Assembly (NCBI GenBank): GCA_021770845.1
Contig: JAETQF010000017.1
Location: 1-50,782, forward strand
Origin: Oscillospiraceae bacterium
GTDB taxonomy: Bacteria; Bacillota; Clostridia; Oscillospirales; Oscillospiraceae
Length of the DNA: 50,782 nt
Reading direction: 5' to 3'
Shown: positions 30,749 through 39,626 of the stretch, in pieces
Layout: every line of letters starts with the position of its first letter
How positions within the stretch are numbered: position 1 is the first letter of the stretch
Notes under the pieces: model-generated
Databases searched by the model: none
What the model saw: the letters and a program-made list of their open reading frames with translations, nothing else
Told to the model about the DNA's origin: nothing
Made by a program: the position numbers and the translations under genes

Positions 30749-33700
30749 TCACTCCAGCCCGCAGCTCCGGCTCTCCGGCCAAAAGTACCGGTTGGAATTC
30801 AACAGCTTTTTCGTCTGAACCTCGGAGATCGTATCGGTCACGTCCTTCACAAAGACATAGAACAGCTGGTTCTCCTCCCCGTACTTGGAGGTCTCCAGGT
30901 GGCCCCAGTCGTCCACCCAGCGGATCCCGCCGTCCTTTCGGATGATCCGGTACTGCACAAAGTCCATATTCTGGTCGGATCGCTCGATCTGGTGCGTGAT
31001 CTCCCACTCCACCCGATCCAGATCCTCCGGGTGCACAATGCCCCGGAAGGAGCGGCCCACGTGCTCCATGAACTCGGCGATGGTTTTGCAGCCAAACAGC
31101 TCCGCCATCACCGGGTTGGCGTACAGCAGCTCCTCGTTCCCCTCGCCCCGGTAGACGAAGAAGGCGTCCGACATGGTGGCCAGCGTCTCCACCATGCGCT
31201 CCTCCCGCCGCTCCTGCTCCTCCTTCATCACCCTGTCGATGCTGCGGATGGTGACGACCGCCGCCTTGGGCCTGTCTCCCTCCCGCTCGGTGACGGACAC
31301 GGTGGTCAGGCACCACTCGTCCGGGCTGTACTTGGTGCAGCGCCGGTAGCGGTATTCCACCGTGTCCTGGGCCTGGAGGGTCTCCCGCAGATTGTCCAGG
31401 GACAGGAACTGGCGGACGCCCTCCTCGTTGTCCCGCACGATCCGGCCCGTGCCGAAGTGCCGCTCCACCATGGCCTCGTAGTTCCCCCGCTCCAGGAGCT
31501 GATCCCCGTCCGGATACAGCATCCGGCAGTAGTTCTCCTGAAGCTGGAGGTAGTACACCTCCCGGAAGGCCCGCACAATGCCGCTGAAGGCGCCCTCGTA
31601 GACCTGGTTGTTGGTCACGTCCCGCAGCAGGCAGGCCACATAGCCGTAGTCATGCTGGAACAGGGTGAGCTGAAGGTAGTGGCCCGAGATGGAGCTGTAG
31701 GCGTAGTGATCCATCCGCTCCCCCAGGAAGGCCGCCCGGTACGCCTTTTCCAGCAGCTTCTTGAAATCGTCCCCAAAGGCCTTCAGGATCAGGTGGCGCA
31801 GCCGGGTGGCGTCCCCGCCGCACATCCGCTCCATCTCCTCGTTGACGTAGATGACGTCGTAGTCGATGGGCTCCCCCTCCCGGTTCAGGGCGATCCGGGA
31901 CAGGCCGAAGCCGCAGGGCAGCATTCCATACCACTGATCCAGCTGCCCCTGCTCGTGCTTGAACTCGGGCTGCACCCCCTGCAGGCTCTGGAGCTTGGCC
32001 TTCTCCCGCCGGTGCTCCCGGAGGGCGGTGATGTCCGTCAGGCCCACAAAGTACACCCGGCGCCCCTCGTGCTCCCGCAGGAAGAACACCCGCATCCGGA
32101 TCCAGAGCACCCGGCCGTCCACCCGGATATAGTGGACATTGCCCTCCGCCCCGCCGGGCCGCCGCTCATAGGCCCGCTCGAACAGGCCCAGCATCACCGG
32201 ACGGTCGTCGTCCCGGACGCCGTCCCAGGTCTTTCGGCTCAGCTCCTTGGTGTCGGACACGTCCAGCCCCGCCAGCCGGTAGCCCTGCTCGTTGATCCGG
32301 GTGATCTCCATCTGGCCATTGCACACCTCGTAAATGGCGGCGGCCCCCAGAATGTTGTTTACCATGGTGTCGGTAAAGAGGTTGCCGTCCAAAAGCTCCC
32401 GGGCGTGGAAGGACTCCACCTGCCGGCAGCGCAGGCCGGAGAAGTCCAGCCGCCGCTCGTCTGCCAGCACCACCTCCAGCTGGTCGATGGGCAGGGGCTT
32501 GCAGTAGTAGTAGCCCTGCACATACTGGCAGCCCATGCTGCGCAGGACGTTCTCCTGCTGGAGGTTCTCCACCCCCTCCACAATGGTGGGCAGCCCCATC
32601 ATCCGGGCCATGTTGACGATGGACTCCAGAATGCCGATGCCCTTTTGCTCCTCCCCCTCGCCGATCTCCAGGAAGCGCATATCAATTTTGAGCACGTCCA
32701 CCGACACGCTTTTCAGCATATTCAGCGAGGAGTAGCCGCTGCCGAAATCGTCCATCATCACCAGCAGGCCCGCCTCCCGCAGGCGATCCACGGTGCTGTT
32801 GATGGCGTCGTCCTCCTCGGCGTAGGCGCTCTCGGTGATCTCGGCCTTCAGGTACTTCGGGGGCAGGTCATATTTTTTCAGCAGGTAGCCCAGATAGGCC
32901 GGCACGTCCATGGACATGATGTCGATCCGGGAGATATTGATGGAGATGGGCACCGGCTGGTAGCCCCGATCCATCCAGCTGCGCAGCCACTGGCACACCC
33001 GCTCCCACACCTGCCGATCCAGCAGGTGGATCATGCCGCTGCGCTCCAGCACGGGGATGAACTTCCCCGGCGGGATCAGCCCTTTGTCCGGGTGCCGCCA
33101 GCGCACCAGCGACTCCGCCCCCACCACCTTGCCGGAAAAGATGTCGCACTGGGGCTGGGCGAAGAAGGTGAACTCGTCCCGCTCCAGGGCCTCGGTCACC
33201 TCCATCAGCAGGTGCATCTCCTCCTCCAGGTAGCTCTCCATCCCGGCGCTGTAATAGGAGATGGGATCCCGCGCCGCGGCCCGGGATCGGGCCAGCGTGG
33301 CCCGATCGTGGAAGATCTCCGGGGGCAGCTCCGGGTCGTCGATGGGGCTGACGCCGAACACAGGCAGCACGCCCAGGGCGCTGCCCTGATTGGTGCTCCC
33401 CGCCATGATCCTGTCCCACAGGCTCTGGATCAGCTCGGTTCGGAAGGGCATGATCAGGCAGAAGTTGTCGCCCTCAAAGTACCCCGCCACGCCGCCATGC
33501 TCCTTGCGCACGGTCTGCAGGGCGTCCGCAATGTAGCGCAGATACCGGTCGCCCATGTCCCGTCCGTGGAATTTGTTGAACAGGCGGAAGTGCAGAATAT
33601 CAATGGCGATCATGCAGTAGGCGTTGGGCTTGGTGCCCTGGATGAACCACCGCGCGTCCTCCATAAACCCCTGCGGATAGGACAGGCCTGTCAACAGATT

Positions 33701-33751
33701 TTTCCTCAATATGCCCTTGTTTCGGGCCGCTCGGCTCCCGGCTGCTCCCAT
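30749..33751 (-). CDS. c-di-GMP phosphodiesterase-like protein: degenerate GGDEF, EAL, then PAS domains
   Basis: From ATG 33751 (SD GGGGGAA) the protein has 1000 residues; a TTG at 33766 is an alternative. Residues about 20-170 form a GGDEF-type domain whose signature is YFEGDNFCL, so cyclase activity is unlikely. The EAL domain (about 190-435) keeps the catalytic set: ESLVRWRHP, ISINISRIDI, EITES, DDFGSGYSSL, LKIDMRFL, EGVE and QGYYYCKPL, and should hydrolyse c-di-GMP. At least two, perhaps three, PAS-like domains follow (YFVGLTDITALREH; RWVDDWGHLETSKYG near the end). No membrane segment is seen. Sensors C-terminal to the EAL domain are an uncommon order. Confidence 0.9.
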   Translation of the reverse strand: MGAAGSRAARNKGILRKNLLTGLSYPQGFMEDARWFIQGTKPNAYCMIAIDILHFRLFNKFHGRDMGDRYLRYIADALQTVRKEHGGVAGYFEGDNFCLIMPFRTELIQSLWDRIMAGSTNQGSALGVLPVFGVSPIDDPELPPEIFHDRATLARSRAAARDPISYYSAGMESYLEEEMHLLMEVTEALERDEFTFFAQPQCDIFSGKVVGAESLVRWRHPDKGLIPPGKFIPVLERSGMIHLLDRQVWERVCQWLRSWMDRGYQPVPISINISRIDIMSMDVPAYLGYLLKKYDLPPKYLKAEITESAYAEEDDAINSTVDRLREAGLLVMMDDFGSGYSSLNMLKSVSVDVLKIDMRFLEIGEGEEQKGIGILESIVNMARMMGLPTIVEGVENLQQENVLRSMGCQYVQGYYYCKPLPIDQLEVVLADERRLDFSGLRCRQVESFHARELLDGNLFTDTMVNNILGAAAIYEVCNGQMEITRINEQGYRLAGLDVSDTKELSRKTWDGVRDDDRPVMLGLFERAYERRPGGAEGNVHYIRVDGRVLWIRMRVFFLREHEGRRVYFVGLTDITALREHRREKAKLQSLQGVQPEFKHEQGQLDQWYGMLPCGFGLSRIALNREGEPIDYDVIYVNEEMERMCGGDATRLRHLILKAFGDDFKKLLEKAYRAAFLGERMDHYAYSSISGHYLQLTLFQHDYGYVACLLRDVTNNQVYEGAFSGIVRAFREVYYLQLQENYCRMLYPDGDQLLERGNYEAMVERHFGTGRIVRDNEEGVRQFLSLDNLRETLQAQDTVEYRYRRCTKYSPDEWCLTTVSVTEREGDRPKAAVVTIRSIDRVMKEEQERREERMVETLATMSDAFFVYRGEGNEELLYANPVMAELFGCKTIAEFMEHVGRSFRGIVHPEDLDRVEWEITHQIERSDQNMDFVQYRIIRKDGGIRWVDDWGHLETSKYGEENQLFYVFVKDVTDTISEVQTKKLLNSNRYFWPESRSCGLE

Positions 33752-34044
33752 TGCTGATTCCCCCAATTTTGTTGGACGCCGCCCATCCGTCCTTGTTCAC
33801 GAGCAAATTCCTCCGCTTATTACAATACCATAAATTCCCTGAGAACGCAACCCATATTCGCCAAATTTTCGCAATCTCTGCAAATTTCCCGTAATTTTTC
33901 CGCTTTTTTGCCTTTGCCGCCGTCCAAAAACGGGGCCGGGGAAATCTGGAATTTACCCCCATTTGTCCTCCGGGATTTGACTAATCCGCCCCTGTGTAGT
34001 ATAATGACTTGATTTCCTGCCGGAAGGCAAAAGGGGGCGGCGCC
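33752..34044. other. AT-rich divergent intergenic region
   Basis: About 290 bp lie between the EAL gene (minus) and the methyltransferase (plus). Apart from the promoter at 33977-34005, it is T/A-rich (CGCAATTTT-like stretches at 33840-33910) with no supported gene. The minus-strand promoter is not clear; TATTGT near 33823 is a possible -10. Confidence 0.5.
33977..34005 (+). promoter_or_regulatory. Consensus sigma-A promoter of the methyltransferase operon
   Basis: TTGACT (33977-33982) and a perfect TATAAT (34000-34005) are 17 bp apart, 39 bp before the start codon. Confidence 0.85.
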
Positions 34045-34908
34045 ATGTGGCTGGCTGACCAATGGAAGGACTTCGAGCTGCTGGACTGCGGCCGGGGTGA
34101 GAAGCTGGAACGCTGGGGGGACAAGCTGCTGGTGCGGCCCGACCCCCAGGCCATCTGGAACACTCCCCGCTCCCACCGGGGCTGGAAAAAGCCGGACGCC
34201 CGGTACGCCCGCTCCAGCACCGGGGGCGGCCAGTGGGCGGACAAAAGCGTCCCCCAGCGGTGGCAGATCCATTACAGGGATCTCACCTTCCAGGTGGGGC
34301 TGATGAACTTCAAGCACACCGGCGTGTTCCCCGAGCAGGCCGCCAACTGGGACTTCGCCCGGGAGCAGATCCAAAAGGCCGGCCGGCCCGTCAGCGTGCT
34401 GAACCTGTTCGCCTACACCGGCGGGGCCACCATCGCCTGCGCGGCGGCGGGGGCGTCGGTATGCCACGTGGACGCGGCAAAGGGCATGGTGCAGTGGGCC
34501 CGGGAGAACGCGAAGATCTCCGGGCTGGAGGATCGGCCCATCCGCTGGATCGTGGACGACTGCGCCAAGTTCGTGGAGCGGGAGATCCGCCGGGGCCGGA
34601 GCTACGACGCCATCATCATGGATCCCCCCTCCTACGGCCGGGGCCCCTCCGGCGAGGTGTGGAAGCTGGAGGAGAACCTGTACCCCTTTGTGGAGCTGGT
34701 GGTCGGGGTGCTGTCCGACAACCCGCTGTTTGTGATTTTGAACTCCTACACCACGGGGCTGTCCCCCTCGGTGCTGACCTATATCTTACAGACCGTCATC
34801 GGCGGCAAATTCGGCGGGCACACCGTGTCCGACGAGCTGGGCCTGCCCGTGACCGCCACGGGGCTGGCCCTGCCCTGCGGGGCCACGGGAAGGTGGACGG
34901 CCACATGA
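34045..34908 (+). CDS. Class I SAM-dependent methyltransferase (rRNA cytosine-C5 type)
   Basis: From ATG 34045 (GGGGGCGG upstream) the protein has 287 residues. The SAM site is VLNLFAYTGGATIACAAAGA, with acidic loop HVDAAKGMVQWARENA and the catalytic-type motif IIMDPPSYGRGPSGE. It resembles the catalytic domain of RlmI/RlmK-type 23S rRNA methyltransferases but lacks an N-terminal PUA domain. The exact nucleotide target is not known. The stop overlaps the vanZ-like gene start (ATGA). Confidence 0.88.
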   Translation: MWLADQWKDFELLDCGRGEKLERWGDKLLVRPDPQAIWNTPRSHRGWKKPDARYARSSTGGGQWADKSVPQRWQIHYRDLTFQVGLMNFKHTGVFPEQAANWDFAREQIQKAGRPVSVLNLFAYTGGATIACAAAGASVCHVDAAKGMVQWARENAKISGLEDRPIRWIVDDCAKFVEREIRRGRSYDAIIMDPPSYGRGPSGEVWKLEENLYPFVELVVGVLSDNPLFVILNSYTTGLSPSVLTYILQTVIGGKFGGHTVSDELGLPVTATGLALPCGATGRWTAT

Positions 34909-35546
34909 ATACCCTGCTGCTCAACCTGCTTTATTCCCCTATCACCACGCACCTTGTTGATATGCTCCCCGGCGCAGCGCTGGCGGCGGTTCTATTCGCC
35001 TGCCTGCGGCCCTGGCGCAAACGCCGTCTGGCGGCGCGGGGACTGCGAAGCACCCCGCCGCGGGAGGTCCTCCTTCTTCTGTTCTGGCTGTTCTCCGGCG
35101 GCATGGCGGCCATCACCCTGACGCCACGGTGGCTCGGCTTTGGGAGCGTGCTGCGCTACGGCCTGCCCCCGGCCGTCACGGTGTTCAGCGCGGACGGCGG
35201 CGCGTCCCTGTTCGCCCCCGGCGATATCAACCTGACCCCCTTCCAGACCTTCGGGCAGATACGGTACGTTCTGCTGGGAAACATCGTCATGTTCGTCCCC
35301 TTTGGCCTTTTTCCCGGACTGCTGTTCCGGGGCTTCAACTGGAAGCGGGCGCTGCTGTCCGGCTTCTGCGTCACCGCTTTCATTGAGTGCTGGCAGCTCT
35401 GCGTGGGCCGCGCCTTCGACATCGACGACCTGATGCTCAACACCCTGGGGGCCTTTTGCGGCTGGCTGCTGGCGCTGGCGCTGCGGCGGCTGTTTCCCCG
35501 GTTCGCGGCGGGGCTGACGGTATCCCCCATCATTTCACCTGATTGA
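34905..35546 (+). CDS. VanZ family membrane protein
   Basis: The 213-residue product has four to five membrane helices and the VanZ pattern: INLTPFQTF, NIVMFVPFGLFPGLLF, and ECWQLCVGRAFDIDDLMLNT. VanZ proteins can give low-level teicoplanin resistance in some operons, but most genomic copies have no known role; nothing here suggests a van cluster. The 4-bp overlap with the methyltransferase shows co-translation. ecfA1 begins 10 bp downstream. Confidence 0.9.
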   Translation: MNTLLLNLLYSPITTHLVDMLPGAALAAVLFACLRPWRKRRLAARGLRSTPPREVLLLLFWLFSGGMAAITLTPRWLGFGSVLRYGLPPAVTVFSADGGASLFAPGDINLTPFQTFGQIRYVLLGNIVMFVPFGLFPGLLFRGFNWKRALLSGFCVTAFIECWQLCVGRAFDIDDLMLNTLGAFCGWLLALALRRLFPRFAAGLTVSPIISPD

Positions 35547-35556
35547 GGTATTTCTT

Positions 35557-36402
35557 ATGGCCCAACCCATACTCCAAACTGAAGATCTCACCTTCCGCTA
35601 CACCACCGAGGAGGGCGTGGCCCCCACGGTGCTGGACGGGGTGTCCCTGTCCATCCAGCCTGGGGAATTCGTGGCGGTGCTGGGCCACAACGGCTCCGGC
35701 AAGTCCACCTTGGCCAAGCACTTCAACGCCATCCTCCTGCCCTCCGGGGGCAAGGTGTACGTGGACGGCATGGACACCTGCGACGAGGACAAGCTGCTGG
35801 ACATCCGCCGCCGGGTGGGCATGGTGTTCCAGAACCCGGACAACCAGATCGTGGCCAGCGTGGTGGAGGAGGACGTGGCCTTCGGCCCGGAGAACCTGGG
35901 CGTGCCCTCTGCGGAGATCCGGGAACGGGTGGACGCCGCCCTGGCCGCCGTGGGCATGACCGAGTACGCCCGCCACGCCCCCCATCTGCTGTCCGGGGGC
36001 CAGAAGCAGCGGGTGGCCATTGCCGGGGTGCTGGCCATGCGGCCCCGGTGCATCGTGCTGGACGAGCCCACCGCCATGCTGGATCCGGTGGGCCGGAAAG
36101 AGGTGCTGGACACCGTAAAGCGGCTCAACCGGGAGCAGGATATCACCGTGGTGCTCATCACCCACCACATGGACGAGGCCGCCCAGGCCGGCCGGGTGGT
36201 GGTCATGCACGACGGCCACATCATGGCGGACGATACACCCGCCAAGGTGTTCCAGAACGTGGACGGCCTGCGCTCCCTGGGGCTGGAGGTGCCCGAGCCG
36301 GTGGCCCTGCTGTACGAGCTGCGGCAGGCGGGGGTGGACGTGCCCCTCACCGCGCTGACGGTAGATGAGTGCGCCGGGGTTTTGAAGGGGCTGCTGGCGT
36401 AG
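35557..36402 (+). CDS. ecfA1: ECF transporter ATPase EcfA1
   Basis: The 281-residue ABC ATPase has Walker A GHNGSGKSTLAKHFNAIL, Q-loop VGMVFQNPDNQIVASVVEED, signature LLSGGQKQRVAIAGVLAM and Walker B CIVLDEPTAMLDP. It powers uptake of vitamins through separate S components, none of which is in the window. Its place before ecfA2-ecfT-truA is standard for Firmicutes, but here an extra gene follows it. Confidence 0.95.
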   Translation: MAQPILQTEDLTFRYTTEEGVAPTVLDGVSLSIQPGEFVAVLGHNGSGKSTLAKHFNAILLPSGGKVYVDGMDTCDEDKLLDIRRRVGMVFQNPDNQIVASVVEEDVAFGPENLGVPSAEIRERVDAALAAVGMTEYARHAPHLLSGGQKQRVAIAGVLAMRPRCIVLDEPTAMLDPVGRKEVLDTVKRLNREQDITVVLITHHMDEAAQAGRVVVMHDGHIMADDTPAKVFQNVDGLRSLGLEVPEPVALLYELRQAGVDVPLTALTVDECAGVLKGLLA

Positions 36403-36440
36403 GTCAGCAAAAAGCAGCATTTAGAAGGAGAACTATTTTC

Positions 36441-36665
36441 ATGAAAAAGGTGATTTTAGGTTCTGCTATGTTCCTTGCGGGACTGCTTTCTACCGCAATT
36501 CTGCTTGCGGGAACTATGGCAAATGATTTGACAATCAATGGGATGCGATCTTCCATTTGGAATATGTCACAGTATGGCCTTATGCCTGCACTCTATCTTT
36601 TTATTGGTATCACAATCCTGGGCCTTGCTATCGCGATGTGGGGGATATTTGAGAAGAAAGACTAA
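36441..36665 (+). CDS. AT-rich small membrane protein inserted in the ecf operon
   Basis: The 74-residue product starts with ATG 36441 after AGAAGGAG. It has two hydrophobic helices (VILGSAMFLAGLLSTAILLAG, given as positions 3-23, and ALYLFIGITILGLAIAMWGI at about 51-70) and a short polar loop (DLTINGMRSSIWNMSQYG). Codon use is AT-rich, with TTA, AAT, TTT and TCT codons rare in its neighbours, pointing to transfer. I know no function; similar short two-helix proteins appear in gut Firmicutes. It sits in the same direction between ecfA1 and ecfA2. Confidence 0.8.
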   Translation: MKKVILGSAMFLAGLLSTAILLAGTMANDLTINGMRSSIWNMSQYGLMPALYLFIGITILGLAIAMWGIFEKKD

Positions 36666-36722
36666 TTTATTCCCCTGTTGAATAGTCTCAGCACACTATC
36701 TCCACTCCAAGGAGTTTGATCC

Positions 36723-37607
36723 ATGGGCGCTATCATCGAAACCAAACAACTCACCCACACCTACAGCCAAGGCACGCCCTTTGAGCACACCGCCCTGGAC
36801 AGCGTGGACTTTTCCGCCCAGCCCGGGGAGTACCTGGCCATTATCGGCCGCACCGGGTCGGGCAAATCCACCCTGATCCAGCACCTCAACGGCCTCTTGA
36901 AGCCCACCTCCGGCCAGGTTCTGTTCGACGGAACCGACATCTGGGAGAGCAAGGAGCGCACCCGGCAGGTGCGGTGCCAGGTGGGGCTGGTGTTCCAGTA
37001 CCCGGAGTACCAGCTCTTTGAGGAGACGGTGTATCAGGACATCGCCTTCGGCCCCAAGAACATGGGGCTGGATTCCGACGAGGTAGACCGCCGGGTCAAA
37101 CAGTCCGCCCGCTTCGTGGGGCTGGAGCCGGGGGTACTGGAGAAGTCCCCCTTTGACCTGTCCGGCGGGCAGAAGCGCCGGGTGGCCATCGCCGGCGTCA
37201 TCGCCATGGAGCCCTCCGTGCTGGTGCTGGACGAGCCCACGGCGGGCCTGGATCCCTCCGGCTCCGCCCGGATTCTGGACAACATCCGCACCTACCACGA
37301 GGAGAAGAACGCCTGCGTGATCCTGGTGTCCCACTCCATGGAGGAGGTGGCCCGGGAGGCGGGGCGGCTGGTGGTGATCCACCAGGGCGCCATCCCCTTC
37401 TCCGGCCCCCCGGAGGAGGTCTTTGCCCACGGGGACGAGCTGGAGGCCATGGGCCTGGGCGTGCCCGCCATGACCCGGGTGTTCGCCCGGCTGCGCTCCC
37501 TGGGGCTGGACGTGCCCTCGTCGGTCTACACCATTCCCCAGGCCCGGGAGGCGGTTCTGGCCACCCTCCACCGGGGAGCCCGCAAAACCGAAGGGGGCGA
37601 AACCTGA
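36723..37607 (+). CDS. ecfA2: ECF transporter ATPase EcfA2
   Basis: The 294-residue second ATPase has Walker A GRTGSGKSTLIQHLNGLL, Q-loop QVGLVFQYPEYQLFEETVYQ (EcfA2-type), signature DLSGGQKRRVAIAGVIAM and Walker B VLVLDEPTAGLDP. It pairs with EcfA1 and couples to EcfT. The stop and the ecfT ATG share one base (TGATGG). Confidence 0.95.
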   Translation: MGAIIETKQLTHTYSQGTPFEHTALDSVDFSAQPGEYLAIIGRTGSGKSTLIQHLNGLLKPTSGQVLFDGTDIWESKERTRQVRCQVGLVFQYPEYQLFEETVYQDIAFGPKNMGLDSDEVDRRVKQSARFVGLEPGVLEKSPFDLSGGQKRRVAIAGVIAMEPSVLVLDEPTAGLDPSGSARILDNIRTYHEEKNACVILVSHSMEEVAREAGRLVVIHQGAIPFSGPPEEVFAHGDELEAMGLGVPAMTRVFARLRSLGLDVPSSVYTIPQAREAVLATLHRGARKTEGGET

Positions 37608-38413
37608 TGGCGCTGCGCGATATCACCCTGGGCCAGTATTTCCCCGGCAATTCCCCCATCCACCGGCTGGATCCCCGGGCCAAGCTCACCGCCCTGATCT
37701 GCTACATTGTGGCCCTGTTCCTGGCGGAGTGGCTGGTGACCTACGGCATCCTGCTGGCGGCGCTGGCGGTGGTGGTGAAGGTGTCCACCGTCAGCCTGAA
37801 GTCCCTGCTGCGGGGGATGAAGCCGGTGGTATTCATTCTGGTGTTCACCGCCGTGCTGAATATTTTCTACACCCCCGGGGAGCCCCTGGTCTCCTTCTGG
37901 ATCTTCACAATTACTAAGGAGGGCATCGTCCACGCCATCTTCATGGTGGTGCGGATCCTGATGCTGATCTCCTGCACCTTCCTGCTCACCTACACCACCT
38001 CCCCCCTGGCCCTCACCGACGGGCTGGAGAGCTTGCTGGGGCCGCTGAAAAAGATCCGCGTGCCCGTCCACGAGCTGTCCATGATGATGTCCATCGCCCT
38101 GCGGTTCATCCCCACCCTCATCGAGGAAACGGACAAGATCATGTCCGCCCAGCGGGCCCGGGGCGCGGACTTCGACTCGGGGAACCTGATCCAGCGGGCG
38201 AAGGCCCTCATCCCCCTGCTGGTACCGCTGTTCATCTCCGCCTTCCGGCGGGCGGACGAGCTGGCCACCGCCATGGAGTGCCGCTGCTACCACGGCGGCG
38301 AGGGCCGCACCCGGATGAAGCAGCTCCACTACCGCCCCGGCGACGTGGTATTCATGCTTGGGGCGCTGGCATTGGCGGTTGCAGTGGGCGTTTTGGGGCA
38401 CTGGGGGTTGTGA
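37607..38413 (+). CDS. ecfT: ECF transporter transmembrane subunit EcfT
   Basis: The 268-residue protein has about five helices and begins with the family segment QYFPGNSPIHRLDPRAKL. The coupling helix carries AQRARGADFDSG, including the Ala-Arg-Gly motif that contacts an ATPase. The second coupling region reads RRADELATAMECRCY, where Gly of the usual ARGY is Cys. It anchors exchangeable vitamin-binding S components in the membrane. Confidence 0.95.
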   Translation: MALRDITLGQYFPGNSPIHRLDPRAKLTALICYIVALFLAEWLVTYGILLAALAVVVKVSTVSLKSLLRGMKPVVFILVFTAVLNIFYTPGEPLVSFWIFTITKEGIVHAIFMVVRILMLISCTFLLTYTTSPLALTDGLESLLGPLKKIRVPVHELSMMMSIALRFIPTLIEETDKIMSAQRARGADFDSGNLIQRAKALIPLLVPLFISAFRRADELATAMECRCYHGGEGRTRMKQLHYRPGDVVFMLGALALAVAVGVLGHWGL

Positions 38414-38414
38414 C

Positions 38415-39170
38415 ATGGAACAGCGCAACATCGCCCTGCGGCTGAGCTACACCGGCACCGCCTACCACGGCTGGCAGGTGCAGAAAAACGCCGTCACCGT
38501 GGCGGAGGTGCTGGAAAAGGCGCTGGCCTCGGTGGTGGGCCATCCGGTGCGGGTCACCGGGGCGGGCCGCACCGACGCCGGGGTGCACGCCCAGGTGTAC
38601 GTGGCCAACTTCCGCACCACCTCCGGCATCCCCGCCCAGCGGCTCCCCCTGGCGGTGAACACCCGGCTGCCGGACGATATCTCCGTCTGCAAGGCCACGG
38701 TGGTGCCCGACGGCTTCAACGCCATCGGCTCCTGCCGGAAAAAGGAGTACACCTATAAAATCTACAACTCCCGCATCCGGGATCCCTTTTACGTGAACCG
38801 GGTGTGGTTCTACCCCCGGCTGCTGGACGAGACGATCATGGCGGAGGCGGCCCGGCAGCTTGTGGGCACCCACGACTTCGCCGCCGTCCGCAACGTGGGC
38901 ACCGAAACCCTCACCACGGTGCGCACCGTCCACTACTTCGAGATCGAGCGCCACGGGGATCTCATCGACTGCCGGATGTGCGCCGACGGGTTCCTCTACA
39001 ACATGGCCCGGGCCATGGTGGGCACCTGCATCTACGCCGCCGAGGGCAAGCTGAATCCGGCGGAGATCCCGGACATACTGGCCTCCCGCAACCGCACCCT
39101 GGCGGGCCCCACCGCGCCGCCGGACGGGCTTTACATGACAAACCTGTGGTATGACGAGGACGTGCTGTGA
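38415..39170 (+). CDS. truA: tRNA pseudouridine38-40 synthase TruA
   Basis: The 251-residue enzyme makes pseudouridine at tRNA positions 38-40 in the anticodon arm. The catalytic Asp is in GAGRTDAGVHA near residue 55; further family segments are LSYTGTAYHGWQVQ at the N-terminus and CRMCADGFLYNMARAMVGT. It begins 2 bp after the ecfT stop, the usual neighbour. The downstream GNAT gene overlaps its stop by 4 bp (GTGA). Confidence 0.96.
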   Translation: MEQRNIALRLSYTGTAYHGWQVQKNAVTVAEVLEKALASVVGHPVRVTGAGRTDAGVHAQVYVANFRTTSGIPAQRLPLAVNTRLPDDISVCKATVVPDGFNAIGSCRKKEYTYKIYNSRIRDPFYVNRVWFYPRLLDETIMAEAARQLVGTHDFAAVRNVGTETLTTVRTVHYFEIERHGDLIDCRMCADGFLYNMARAMVGTCIYAAEGKLNPAEIPDILASRNRTLAGPTAPPDGLYMTNLWYDEDVL

Positions 39171-39613
39171 ACATTTTTGAGGTCAAGGACAACAAAAAGC
39201 GGTACCTGCCCCTCCTCCTGCTGGGGGACGAGCAGGAGGACATGATCGACCGCTATCTGGAACGGGGGACGATGTACGCCCTAAAGGACGGCGGGGCCGT
39301 CCGGGCCGTGTGCGTGGTCACCAACGAAGGGGACGGCGCCCTGGAGCTGAAGAATCTGGCGGTGGCCCCGGACTGCCAGCGCCGGGGCTATGGGCGGCGG
39401 ATGATAGAGTTCCTGTGTGAGACTTACCAAGGGCGGTACGCCCGCCTGCTGGCAGGCACCGGGGACAGCCCCCTCACCCTCCCCTTCTACGAGGCCTGCG
39501 GCTTCCGCCGCTCCCACACGGCGGCCAACTTCTTTCTTGACAACTACGATCACCCCATCTTTGAGGGCGGCGTACAGCTCATTGATATGATCTACCTATC
39601 CAAGACACTGTGA
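39167..39613 (+). CDS. GNAT family N-acetyltransferase
   Basis: The GTG start at 39167 overlaps truA. The 148-residue protein has the acetyl-CoA motif LAVAPDCQRRGYGRRMIEFL (R/QxxGxG/A type) and FYEACGFRRSH. The substrate is unknown; a small-molecule or protein amine is expected from the family. It is transcribed with truA and the DUF5711 gene. Confidence 0.88.
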   Translation: MNIFEVKDNKKRYLPLLLLGDEQEDMIDRYLERGTMYALKDGGAVRAVCVVTNEGDGALELKNLAVAPDCQRRGYGRRMIEFLCETYQGRYARLLAGTGDSPLTLPFYEACGFRRSHTAANFFLDNYDHPIFEGGVQLIDMIYLSKTL

Positions 39614-39626
39614 CGGCGGGGGTTCT

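Noticed and set aside
30899..33757. A 952-codon open frame on the plus strand
   Set aside because: It is antisense to the EAL protein gene, and its product is the same type of His/Pro/Val-rich shadow translation.
34905..35546. VanZ protein as evidence for glycopeptide resistance
   Set aside because: No vanHAX, vanRS or vanY genes are near; VanZ-like proteins are common in Firmicutes without resistance.
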